Under the pieces are notes generated by a model, which was not told where the DNA came from, did no database searches, and saw only the letters and a program-made list of their open reading frames with translations. The position numbers and the translations under genes are program-made. 64,000 nucleotides of DNA, taken from the NCBI RefSeq assembly GCF_026427775.1, contig NZ_CP044532.1, positions 4,898,001-4,962,000 on the forward strand, in the 5' to 3' direction. The DNA comes from Arthrobacter sp. CDRTa11. GTDB taxonomy: Bacteria > Actinomycetota > Actinomycetes > Actinomycetales > Micrococcaceae. Of the stretch, positions 50,819 to 58,240 are shown piece after piece; position 1 is the first letter of the stretch, and the number at the start of each line of letters is the position of its first letter.

Positions 50819-51456
50819 CAGCCACCCGCCATTTCCGGCGGCACGCCGCTGCAGCTGTCCTCATTGCAGCGGCAGGCAGCCTCGCTCTGACCGGCTGCCA
50901 GGCCAGCGGGACCACCACCGAACCAACCTCTCAAGGGAGCACCATGAGCACCTCGGAATTCTCTACGCTGGACGCTGCCGGAGTGGAGCAGATCCGCACG
51001 TCCAAGGCTGCCCGGCTGGACATGAGCTCAGGGCGGCTGGAAAAGACTGCCGTGCGGGTCACCGACGACAGCTACGGACCCGAAATCAATACCAAGGATT
51101 CAGGAAAGATCAGCCTCACCATCGTTGGCCCCAGCGGCGAGATCAGCGCTGACACTGACCGGATCCGGTTCAATACCACCACCAAGCGGCAGGACTTCAC
51201 CGAAGTCACCTACTTCCTGACCGCCGATTCACCGGAGGAGTATTTTGACCTCATCCGGGACGGCGTGGCCCGTTACGGCATCGATTCCGCCTCCGCCGAA
51301 CGCTGGATCAGCAGTACCCGGGAGGATCCGGGCACCAAGAGCGACTTCTCCATCACCTCCGGCAGGTCAACGGGGCTGGACGTAAATTACGACCTGCGGT
51401 ACGACGGCGGCAAGTCCACCCAGGTGATCATCGTCCACGTCAGGCCGGCCGCGTAG
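50815..51456 (+). CDS. Lipoprotein coupled to the WXG-like gene
   Basis: The 213-residue protein has a basic N-terminus, a hydrophobic segment and lipobox LTGC (SLALTGCQASG, Cys near residue 28), so it should be anchored outside the membrane. The rest has no recognised domain, with beta-rich segments (VRVTDDSYGPEI, SLTIVGPSGEIS, VIIVHVRPAA). The GTG start overlaps the upstream stop by 4 bp, so it is made with the WXG-like protein. It could be an immunity or tethering partner; that is inference from the pairing only. No other homologue is evident in the window. Confidence 0.8.
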   Translation: MTATRHFRRHAAAAVLIAAAGSLALTGCQASGTTTEPTSQGSTMSTSEFSTLDAAGVEQIRTSKAARLDMSSGRLEKTAVRVTDDSYGPEINTKDSGKISLTIVGPSGEISADTDRIRFNTTTKRQDFTEVTYFLTADSPEEYFDLIRDGVARYGIDSASAERWISSTREDPGTKSDFSITSGRSTGLDVNYDLRYDGGKSTQVIIVHVRPAA

Positions 51457-51502
51457 GAAACCGAGCGAAATACCCAGCGAAACCACTCAACGAATAGAAG
51501 CG

Positions 51503-51958
51503 CTATACCGGCGGGCCCGCGTTGGACTTGAGGTTTTTCATCACCAGGGTTGAGGTGAGCCTCTCAACCCCGGGCAGTGACGTCAGTTCGGCATCGTAGA
51601 AGCGCTGGTAGGCCGGCAGGTCCTCGGCAATGACCTTGAGCAGGTAGTCAGGCGAGCCGAACAGCCGCTGGGCCTCCACGATGTTGGGATTGTCCGCCAC
51701 ACGGTTCTCGAAGATCTCCATCGTGGGCCGGTCCACCTGGCGCAGGGTCACAAAGACGATGGCCTCGAACCCCAGCCCCACAGCGGCGGGATCAATGTCC
51801 GCCTTGTAGCCGCGGATCACTCCTGACGTCTCCAGGTCACGCAGCCGGCGATGGCAGGGTGCCACAGTGAGGCCCACCTTGGCGGCGAGCGCGGTTGCGG
51901 TCATCCGGCCATCCTCTTTAAGGTGGCGCAAAATATTTCTGTCAATGTGGTCTATCAC
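51503..51958 (-). CDS. Lrp/AsnC-family regulator, divergent from LysE
   Basis: The 151-residue protein has an HTH (IDRNILRHLKEDGRMTATALAAKVGLTVAPCHRRLRDLE) and an AsnC_trans_reg ligand domain (FEAIVFVTLRQVDRPTMEIF, IVEAQRLFGSPDYLLKVIAEDL). It is divergent from a LysE exporter gene, a typical pair in which the Lrp-type protein senses basic or branched-chain amino acids and activates export. GTG at 51958 is the start. A 14-bp palindrome lies between the genes. Confidence 0.9.
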   Translation of the reverse strand: MIDHIDRNILRHLKEDGRMTATALAAKVGLTVAPCHRRLRDLETSGVIRGYKADIDPAAVGLGFEAIVFVTLRQVDRPTMEIFENRVADNPNIVEAQRLFGSPDYLLKVIAEDLPAYQRFYDAELTSLPGVERLTSTLVMKNLKSNAGPPV

Positions 51959-51983
51959 GCAATTATCTTACCCAGACCGTCGG

Positions 51984-51997
51984 TTTTCGCGCGAAAA
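51984..51997. promoter_or_regulatory. Palindrome between lrp-like and lysE-like genes
   Basis: TTTTCGCGCGAAAA is a perfect 14-bp palindrome, 26 bp from the start of the Lrp-type gene and 66 bp from the exporter gene: a likely operator. Confidence 0.5.
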
Positions 51998-52062
51998 AGG
52001 CGAGCACTTCTGGCAGTGAAATTACTAGGGTTTGTCCTGTAGCCATCTGACAGGAGTCCCCC

Positions 52063-52701
52063 ATGAATGCCCAGCTGTTTTTCGCCTTTGTGCTGGTGGC
52101 CGCCGCCCTCGCCTGCACTCCCGGTGTGGATTGGGCCTACTCCATCACGGCCGGCCTGCGCCAGCGCAGTTTTGTTCCCGCGGTGGCTGGGCTGTGCGGC
52201 GGTTACGTCCTACATACGGTGCTGATGGTAGTCGGCCTGGCCGCGCTGCTGACGGGCATGCCCGGCGTCCTCAGCTGGCTCACCCTGGCTGGTGCCGCGT
52301 ATCTTTTGTGGCTCGGGGTCAGCACCCTGCGCTCCTGGCGCGGAGCCTCGTTCAGCACAGCATCCGACGCCGGGATGGCCGCCAACCAGGTCCGCACCTT
52401 TTTCCAGGGGATGGGCACCAGTGGCATCAACCCCAAGGGCCTGCTGTTCTACGTGGCTTTGGTGCCCCAATTTGTGAGCCCGGAGGCGCCCCTCCCCGTT
52501 CCGGTGCAGTCCGGCCTGCTGGGCCTGACGTTTGTGCTGCTCGCGGCAATCGTCTACACCTGCGTGGCGCTCCTGGCCCGCAAGCTCCTCCAGTCCCGCC
52601 CCGGGGCTGCGCGGAAGGTCACACTGGCCAGCGGCATCATCATGGTGGGACTGGGCCTGGTGCTCCTGTCCGAGCAGGCGGTCCCGCTGTTCCTGTCCTG
52701 A
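52063..52701 (+). CDS. LysE-family amino-acid exporter
   Basis: The 212-residue protein has six hydrophobic helices (FFAFVLVAAALACTPGVDW, AVAGLCGGYVLHTVLMVVGLAALL, LSWLTLAGAAYLLWLGVSTL and others) with the LysE/RhtB hallmark CTPGVDWAYSI near residue 18 and GTSGINPKGLLFYVALVPQF. It probably exports amino acids such as lysine, threonine or branched-chain acids, or other small metabolites. ATG at 52063 follows ACAGGAG. The divergent Lrp-type gene probably controls it. It is convergent with a TPR-like gene 41 bp after its stop. Confidence 0.9.
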   Translation: MNAQLFFAFVLVAAALACTPGVDWAYSITAGLRQRSFVPAVAGLCGGYVLHTVLMVVGLAALLTGMPGVLSWLTLAGAAYLLWLGVSTLRSWRGASFSTASDAGMAANQVRTFFQGMGTSGINPKGLLFYVALVPQFVSPEAPLPVPVQSGLLGLTFVLLAAIVYTCVALLARKLLQSRPGAARKVTLASGIIMVGLGLVLLSEQAVPLFLS

Positions 52702-52742
52702 GGAACGTGCGCCTGTCCTGACCGGGCAGGCTTACTCCCGCC

Positions 52743-53708
52743 TCAGTCGCCGCCGGACTGCTTCCAGTCCTGTTCCCAGAGCCTGCGCTCCTCGACGTCC
52801 TTTCGGATGACCTCGAATGTTTCAAGCTCCGCCGGCCTGCCGCGAAGCCAGTCCCGGGGGTTGAGGGTCTTTCGGCCGTTGTCCAGCAGGAGCAGGGCGC
52901 GGTCGGTCAGGGCGTCATTACGCAAAGCCAGGTCCGTTTTACGGCGGCGGAGGACCTCCTTCAACGTTTCGTGGGCCTTCGCGCGGGCACCGAGCCGCCG
53001 GAGCGAGCGCGCCCTGAGCAACAGCAACGCAGCGGACAGATCATCAGAGTTGAGCAGGCCTTCTGTCCAGACCACCACTTCCTTGTCCCATCCAAGGGCG
53101 AAGGCCAGTGAACAGCGCGCCAGCGCGGAGGGCAACGACGGCGGCAGCCTGGCCACAGTCTGCAGCGCGGCCTCCAGCTGGCCCGTTTCCCGCAGGGAAT
53201 GCGAGAGCGCCAGGAACACCGACTCCTCGCTGAAGAGCACGGGAACTTCGATGCGTTCGGCCACTTCCACCCTGGTGACCACGCGCATCAGGTAGGCGGC
53301 GGCGTACTGGTTCGCGTCGTCGTCGTTCCTGGTGGACAGGCCGCGCTGAAGGAGCTCAGAGGCACGCAGGTAGCCGCCGTGCTTGTACTCCAGCAACCCG
53401 GCCATCATGTAGCAGAGGCCTGCCCACCCGGGATAGGTGCGGGCCACGGTAATCAGCCGTTCCGGTTCCTTGCTGCCGAAGATGGCAGTATGGACGGCCT
53501 TGGCCGCCTTGCTCGGCATCCTCTTGAGCCTGGGGACGTCCCCGTCCACCGAAATCAACGCCGGGTCGCGGCCGCCCAGCACTCCGTGGATCAGCCCGCC
53601 CACGCCGTCGGCCAGTTCCCGCACCGGCGTCCGGAGGTGGACGTGCCCGAACGGCGTCAGGTCCCGGGTGTCCCGATAAATTGGTAGTGCAGCATCCCCC
53701 GAGGTCAT
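52743..53708 (-). CDS. TPR-like protein of unknown function
   Basis: The 321-residue protein has a repeated helical pattern with Ala/Leu-rich segments (AGLCYMMAGLLEYKHGGYLRASELLQRGLSTRN, VFLALSHSLRETGQLEAALQTVARLPPSLP, SALARCSLAFALGWDKEVVVWTEGLL, ALLLLRARSLRRLGARAKAHETLKEVLRRR). This is the tetratricopeptide-type alpha-solenoid pattern. No catalytic motif is seen. The N-terminus has GVGGLIHGVLGGRDPALISVDG. The ATG at 53708 has GGAGAA just before it. It may work as a scaffold; the partner is unknown. A DUF456 gene lies upstream on the same strand, 9 bp away, and probably shares its mRNA. Confidence 0.75.
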   Translation of the reverse strand: MTSGDAALPIYRDTRDLTPFGHVHLRTPVRELADGVGGLIHGVLGGRDPALISVDGDVPRLKRMPSKAAKAVHTAIFGSKEPERLITVARTYPGWAGLCYMMAGLLEYKHGGYLRASELLQRGLSTRNDDDANQYAAAYLMRVVTRVEVAERIEVPVLFSEESVFLALSHSLRETGQLEAALQTVARLPPSLPSALARCSLAFALGWDKEVVVWTEGLLNSDDLSAALLLLRARSLRRLGARAKAHETLKEVLRRRKTDLALRNDALTDRALLLLDNGRKTLNPRDWLRGRPAELETFEVIRKDVEERRLWEQDWKQSGGD

Positions 53709-53717
53709 TTCTCCATG

Positions 53718-54218
53718 CTACGTCGCCAGCGAGACCCACAGGCCGATGACCCAGGTGCTTGCCGCCAGGCACGCCAGGCCAAACTCCACCAGTATGCCCA
53801 GTCCGGTTGCCTTCAGCGCGGCCCAGCTGGTTGACGTTGCGGTACCGATGCTCCTGGTGCGGTGGAACTCACTGAGCAGGAGCCCGGTGGCAAAACCGAC
53901 AAAGAGCCCAACCAGCGGAATGATGAACATGCCCGCGACGCCGGCAGCCAGACCGATCAGCACGCTTCGGTTGGGAATCCGGTGCTCCCTCAGTTTGCGG
54001 CCGGTCAGCACCGCGCTTGCCACCATTCCCGCCAGAACGAGCGGCAGCCCCACCGCCAAAACCACCCAGCCGGCTGTTCCGGCCCCGCCCCAGATAGCCC
54101 ACGCCAGCAGGCTCGCCCCGATCAGGATGCTGCCGGGAAGGACCGGGATAACGGTGCCGGCCACGCCCACCAGGATCGCCAGGCCACACAGGACTGTCAC
54201 CACCGTTTCGGAGTTCAT
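53718..54218 (-). CDS. DUF456 membrane protein
   Basis: The 166-residue protein has four or more hydrophobic helices: VTVLCGLAILVGVAGTVIPVLPGSILIGASLLAW, WVVLAVGLPLVLAGMVASAVL, LIGLAAGVAGMFIIPLVGLFVGFATGLLLSE and a final segment. This matches DUF456, whose role is unknown. The gene is the upstream member of a likely pair with the TPR-like gene (9-bp gap). The ATG is at 54218. Confidence 0.85.
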   Translation of the reverse strand: MNSETVVTVLCGLAILVGVAGTVIPVLPGSILIGASLLAWAIWGGAGTAGWVVLAVGLPLVLAGMVASAVLTGRKLREHRIPNRSVLIGLAAGVAGMFIIPLVGLFVGFATGLLLSEFHRTRSIGTATSTSWAALKATGLGILVEFGLACLAASTWVIGLWVSLAT

Positions 54219-54294
54219 GACCCCAAGTGTAGGGCGGCAGCCGGGCGAACCCCTTCCTGGTTGGTTTCCCAGCGTGCAGGTTGCCGGTTAACCC

Positions 54295-54336
54295 TCGACG
54301 GCGGCGCCTCCCCTACACGGGAGGCACCGCCGTCGA
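54295..54336 (-). terminator. Terminator hairpin after malic enzyme gene
   Basis: TCGACGGCGG-C-GCCTCCC (54295-54312) pairs with GGGAGGC-A-CCGCCGTCGA (54319-54336) around a 6-base loop with one internal mismatch. It lies 34 bp past the malic enzyme stop. Confidence 0.75.
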
Positions 54337-54369
54337 ACGTTTTGGCCTGCTACAGGCAGTCGCTGTTTG

Positions 54370-55569
54370 CTACTCCGCTTCCACCGCTGCGGCGACAGCG
54401 GCAGTGACGGCGGGAGCGACGCGCGGGTCCAGCGGGCTGGGCACGATGTACTCTGCCGAGAGGTCAGCCTCCGCCAGCTCTGCGATGGCGCGGGCTGCCG
54501 CAAGCTTCATGGCCGGCGTGATGCGGCGCGCTCCGGCGTCCAAGGCGCCGCGGAAGATCCCGGGGAACGCGAGGACATTGTTGATCTGGTTCGGGAAATC
54601 GCTGCGGCCGGTGGCCACTACTGCGGCGTACTTGGAGGCAACCTCCGGAAGGACTTCGGGGTCCGGGTTGGAGAGGGCGAACACGATGGAGTCGCTGTTC
54701 ATCAGCTTCAGGTGCTCTTCATCCAGCTTCGAGGAGGAAACGCCGATGAAAACGTCCGCGCCGAGGAGGGCCTCACCCGGGCCGCCGCTGACGCCACGCG
54801 GGTTGCTGCGCTGTGCCATCTGGGCCTTCTTGCTATCCGGGCCGGCGGCAATGTCGGCACGCTCGCTGTTGATGACACCGCGCGAATCCAGCAGAACCAC
54901 ATCCTGGATGCCGGCGGTGAGGAGGATTTCTGCCACTGCGATGCCCGCTGCCCCGGCACCGGAAACCACTACGCGAAGGCCGGCCAGGTCGCGGCCGGTG
55001 ACCTTTGCTGCGTTGGTCAGGGCTGCCAGCGCCACCACGGCGGTGCCGTGCTGGTCATCATGCATGACCGGGCAGTCAAGCGCCTCAATGAGCTTCTCTT
55101 CCAGCTCGAAGCAGCGCGGCGCGGAAATGTCCTCGAGGTTCACGGCGCCGAAGCTGGGGCGCAGCCGGACCAGGGTCTCCACGATCTCGTCCACGTCGGT
55201 GGTGTTAAGGACCAGCGGGATGGAATCAAGGTCGCCGAAGGTCTTGAAGAGGGCTGACTTTCCCTCCATCACTGGAAGCGAAGCGCTGGGTCCGATGTCG
55301 CCCAGGCCCAGTACGGCAGTGCCATCGCTGACCACTACCACCAGGCGCTGGGCCCAGGTGAGTGTGCGTGCAAGCTCGGGCTTGTTGTGGATGGCACGGC
55401 TGACTTCGGCCACACCAGGGGTGTAGGCGATGGACAGGTCGCGCTTGTTTGACAGCGGGACGGTGCTGGAGATCGAGAGCTTGCCGCCCTGGTGGGCGTC
55501 GAAGATCTCGGCTTCGGTCAGGGCCGTTGCTGCGGAGTTGTCGATGGGTGCAATTGCGTCAATGGACAC
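54370..55569 (-). CDS. NAD(P)-dependent malic enzyme
   Basis: The 399-residue enzyme decarboxylates L-malate to pyruvate. The malic N-terminal domain has SIAYTPGVAEVSRAI and VSDGTAVLGLGDIGPSASLPVMEGK, the metal-binding FGAVNLEDISAPRCFELE, VMHDDQHGTAVVALAAL (conserved Asp/His), and the NAD-binding domain has RVVVSGAGAAGIAVAEILL. It is the short prokaryotic type (no phosphotransacetylase domain). The GTG at 55569 follows AGGAGACAAAGAC; upstream in-frame codons give an unlikely leader. Control by the dre-like and CRP-like sites 240-290 bp upstream is possible. Cofactor preference (NAD or NADP) is unclear. Confidence 0.92.
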   Translation of the reverse strand: MSIDAIAPIDNSAATALTEAEIFDAHQGGKLSISSTVPLSNKRDLSIAYTPGVAEVSRAIHNKPELARTLTWAQRLVVVVSDGTAVLGLGDIGPSASLPVMEGKSALFKTFGDLDSIPLVLNTTDVDEIVETLVRLRPSFGAVNLEDISAPRCFELEEKLIEALDCPVMHDDQHGTAVVALAALTNAAKVTGRDLAGLRVVVSGAGAAGIAVAEILLTAGIQDVVLLDSRGVINSERADIAAGPDSKKAQMAQRSNPRGVSGGPGEALLGADVFIGVSSSKLDEEHLKLMNSDSIVFALSNPDPEVLPEVASKYAAVVATGRSDFPNQINNVLAFPGIFRGALDAGARRITPAMKLAAARAIAELAEADLSAEYIVPSPLDPRVAPAVTAAVAAAVEAE

Positions 55570-55805
55570 GTCTTTGTCTCCTGGGGCTAGCCGTGGGCGC
55601 ACGGCGCATAATGGCTCAAGCACAGGGAGGCTCAAGGCGGAGCAAGTCGGCGCTTCGCAGGGCCCAGGGGTGTCGGGCCCGGTGTGAAGCCCTTGCAGGG
55701 CGGGTTGCCAGCCACTCCGGTTCTGCAATGGTAAACAGAACGGAAGCCGTCAACTGGCAGTCCGGGCCTCGGAAGCGCAGAAGAAACGATTTTTCACTTC
55801 ATTTA

Positions 55806-55819
55806 GTGATCCGGATCAC
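55806..55819. promoter_or_regulatory. CRP/GlxR-like palindrome
   Basis: GTGATCCGGATCAC is a perfect palindrome of the GTGA-N6-TCAC type recognised by CRP/GlxR proteins. It lies upstream of the malic enzyme gene, about 240 bp before the start codon, and downstream of the tetR stop. Confidence 0.5.
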
Positions 55820-55830
55820 GGTAATAAGAC

Positions 55831-55841
55831 GTATTTAATAC
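55831..55841. promoter_or_regulatory. AT-rich palindrome between dre-like and CRP-like sites
   Basis: GTATT-T-AATAC is a perfect 11-bp palindrome, in a 52-bp stretch that holds three palindromes. Confidence 0.35.
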
Positions 55842-55844
55842 AGG

Positions 55845-55860
55845 ATTGGTCTAGACCACT
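55845..55860. promoter_or_regulatory. DasR-type operator (dre-like) TGGTCTAGACCA
   Basis: ATTGGTCTAGACCACT contains the perfect 12-bp palindrome TGGTCTAGACCA, the core of DasR/NagR (HutC-type GntR) operators that respond to amino-sugar phosphates in actinobacteria. It ends at the tetR stop codon, 276 bp before the malic enzyme start. Confidence 0.6.
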
Positions 55861-56468
55861 CAGGCGGAATGGTGCAGTGAATAGCCTTCGTCGGAGGCCT
55901 GATCGAAGAGGCTGCAGGCCTTCTTCAGGTCCTCTTCCGCCTCAAAAAGCGAGAGGCGCCTGTTTCGGACCGACTGGACCAGACCAGTGACGGTCAGCAG
56001 CAGGACCCTTGCCACGGCCGGATCGCCGCATACCGGTGCCAGCGCCTTCTCACCCAGGACGTCGATTTCACGCAGCAGCGCAGTGGTGTCCCTTCCCGTG
56101 ATGTATGCGCCCCTGGTGAGGCACTGCTCGACGGCGGGCTGCATCACCCTCATGTGGAAGATCTCCATCACCACCCCAGCGAGGGCTCGGCTGCGGAAGC
56201 GCGGGCTCGCATTCCGTGCGGCGCCCTGCAGCTCCTCCAATTGGTGGCGATACAGCGCAAGCATCAGATGTGTCGGAGTGGGAAAGTAGCGGTACAGGGT
56301 GCCCAGCGGCACGTCGGCCCTGGCCGCAACCTCGGCCATATCCACAGAGTCCAGGCCTTTACGCGCCCACCCTGCGGCGGCCTCCAGGATTCGGGCATAG
56401 CGTAACTGCTGACGTGGAGCAGAGGGCCTCGCGGCCATGGGCGGATGGTCTGAAAGGGTCTCGGGCAT
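55860..56468 (-). CDS. TetR-family regulator
   Basis: The 202-residue protein has a TetR HTH at about residues 25-70: ARILEAAAGWARKGLDSVDMAEVAARADVPLGTLYRYFPTPTHLMLALY. The C-terminal ligand domain (VVMEIFHMRVMQPAVEQCLTRGAYITG, LLLTVTGLVQSVRNRRL) resembles the KstR subgroup. It most likely represses genes for lipid or hydrophobic substrates; no obvious target is adjacent, and the gene itself is monocistronic. The start ATG at 56468 is kept though its ribosome site is weak; MAARPSAPRQQL ten residues later is an alternative. Confidence 0.82.
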   Translation of the reverse strand: MPETLSDHPPMAARPSAPRQQLRYARILEAAAGWARKGLDSVDMAEVAARADVPLGTLYRYFPTPTHLMLALYRHQLEELQGAARNASPRFRSRALAGVVMEIFHMRVMQPAVEQCLTRGAYITGRDTTALLREIDVLGEKALAPVCGDPAVARVLLLTVTGLVQSVRNRRLSLFEAEEDLKKACSLFDQASDEGYSLHHSA

Positions 56469-57061
56469 CAGGTTTCCGGAGGTTGTGTTTTATGGTGCTG
56501 CGGCCAGGAGCATCCCCATCCAATGCCACCTGCAAATCCGGTCCAACTATACGCCACACTTTCGTGGCGTAATTTGTCCATTCCTTTGATTTGTCCCTTC
56601 AGAGGGAGCGCCCGGGAGGCCGGCAGCTACGGAGCGGACACCGGTGGACTCGGCCGTCTTCGGCCTCCCTGAACCGGTGAATCCAGCCGGCACTTCTGGT
56701 GCCGGCCCCAATTTTCCTGGCCAACCCGCCGGCCAGCCTTGGGTCCCCGGATTCGTGTTTACCCCGGCCAGGATGTCTTGCGGCCAGCTGTCTTACTGCG
56801 TGCGGAATAAGACATGGCTAGCCCGTTGGATCGTTGGGGTGAGACGATATGGATGTCATGATGTCGGGGGACTTGATGGCTGGCCCCAGTAATACAAGGG
56901 CCGTACGGAACACCGGTTCCTTACTCTGGGGAACTTCAAGGGCTGGTGGGCCAAATCCCTGGATGCGGGCGCAGGCTGGAGTGCACTCGCTTCGGGAGCC
57001 GCTGGAGTCAATACCACCAACGGCTGCAGCTATTTTTCAAAACTGAAAATGAGGTCTCAGA
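56469..57061. other. Intergenic region before secreted repeat proteins
   Basis: No gene is supported. A hairpin (GCCGGCAC/GTGCCGGC, 56686-56706, followed by TTTT) is a possible terminator for rightward transcription. Small open frames here lack ribosome sites. The last 20 bp hold the ribosome site (GAGGT) of the FG-GAP gene. Confidence 0.45.
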
Positions 57062-58201
57062 ATGAGCATCATCAAACGTGCCAAGTGGGCAGCGCGCCTG
57101 GGGGCCAGCGTAGCCGTGGCAATGGCTGCTGCTTTCGCCATTTCCGGGGCGGCCAACGCGAATAATGACCCGGACAATCCCGTGATCAGCGGGCAGCCCT
57201 TCGTCGGATCAACCCTGACAGTGGAGATCGATCCTACGTCATACCGCGGCTGTGGAGCAGCGGCCGGTCCGGACTACCGCATCTATTGGACCCGCGACGG
57301 TGAGATCATGCCAAGTCACGGCACGTGGTGGTTTTACCATCTGAGCGAAGAGGACCGTGGCAGCCAGATCGAGGCACATGTGGCCAGCAACTACCCCTGC
57401 GAACCTATGGCCGTCCACAGCGGGCCAACGCCGCCCATAGCAGCCTCCAACCGCGTCAACGGATACACGGGGCGCGGCGCATCTGAGCTCCTGGCCTGTA
57501 CGTCCAGCGGCACGCTGAACCTGTACTCAAAAGTGAACGGCGCCTGGGAAGCCCCCCGGACTGTCGGATGGGGCTGGAACATTTTCAACCAGCTCCTCTC
57601 CCCCGGCGACTTTGACGCTGACGGCAACAATGACGTTCTGGCCCGCGACAGTTCCGGCCGGCTGTTCCTGTACGGCGGAACGGGCGACGGCGGGATGTTT
57701 CCAGGGAAGCAGATCGGCAGCGGCTGGAACATCTTCGAATCAATATTCAGCCCGGGAGACTTCAACGGCGATGGCACCAATGATGTCCTTGCCGCCAGCT
57801 TTGACGGAACACTCTATTTGTATCCCGGAGACGGAGCCGGCGGCTGGCTGCAGCCGTCAGTGGTGGGCAGTGGCTGGGGCGTGATGGACGCCATTCTCGC
57901 CACAGGCGATTTCGACGGCAACGGCACCGTGGACCTGGCTGCCCGCGACGGAAGCGGGGCACTGCATCTGTACAACACGGACGGGACTGGCGGTTGGGGC
58001 GAGGTCAGCACCATCGGCCAAGGGTGGGATGTCATGAACATTATTGGCGGCGCCGGAGACTTCAACGGCGATGCAACCAATGACGTTTTCGCCATCGGTT
58101 CAGACGGACGCCTGTTGGCCTACTACGGCAACGGCGCAGGTGGCTGGACTGGAGATGAAGCCATAGGACAGGGGTGGCAGATCTTTACTGCCGTCTTCTA
58201 G
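57062..58201 (+). CDS. Secreted FG-GAP/tachylectin-like repeat protein
   Basis: The 379-residue protein has a Sec signal peptide (RLGASVAVAMAAAFAISGAANA, cleavage after about residue 33). Residues about 40-130 form an Ig-like domain with a Cys pair (YRGCGAA, NYPCEPM). Residues about 140-379 hold five repeats of about 45-48 residues, each with a GWN-F-type turn (VGWGWNIF, IGSGWNIF, VGSGWGVM, IGQGWDVM, IGQGWQIF) and a Ca-type DxDGxxD loop (DFDADGNND, DFNGDGTND, DFDGNGTVD, DFNGDATND). This resembles VCBS/FG-GAP and five-bladed tachylectin propellers, suggesting sugar or surface binding. It is adjacent to a larger relative. ATG at 57062 has GAGGT upstream. Confidence 0.88.
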   Translation: MSIIKRAKWAARLGASVAVAMAAAFAISGAANANNDPDNPVISGQPFVGSTLTVEIDPTSYRGCGAAAGPDYRIYWTRDGEIMPSHGTWWFYHLSEEDRGSQIEAHVASNYPCEPMAVHSGPTPPIAASNRVNGYTGRGASELLACTSSGTLNLYSKVNGAWEAPRTVGWGWNIFNQLLSPGDFDADGNNDVLARDSSGRLFLYGGTGDGGMFPGKQIGSGWNIFESIFSPGDFNGDGTNDVLAASFDGTLYLYPGDGAGGWLQPSVVGSGWGVMDAILATGDFDGNGTVDLAARDGSGALHLYNTDGTGGWGEVSTIGQGWDVMNIIGGAGDFNGDATNDVFAIGSDGRLLAYYGNGAGGWTGDEAIGQGWQIFTAVF

Positions 58202-58240
58202 GGGACCTGCTGGCCTTTGCCAGCAATTCAGGGGGATTCA

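Noticed and set aside
56644..56892. Small gene before the FG-GAP protein
   Set aside because: No ribosome site or recognisable family, and composition is not coding-like.
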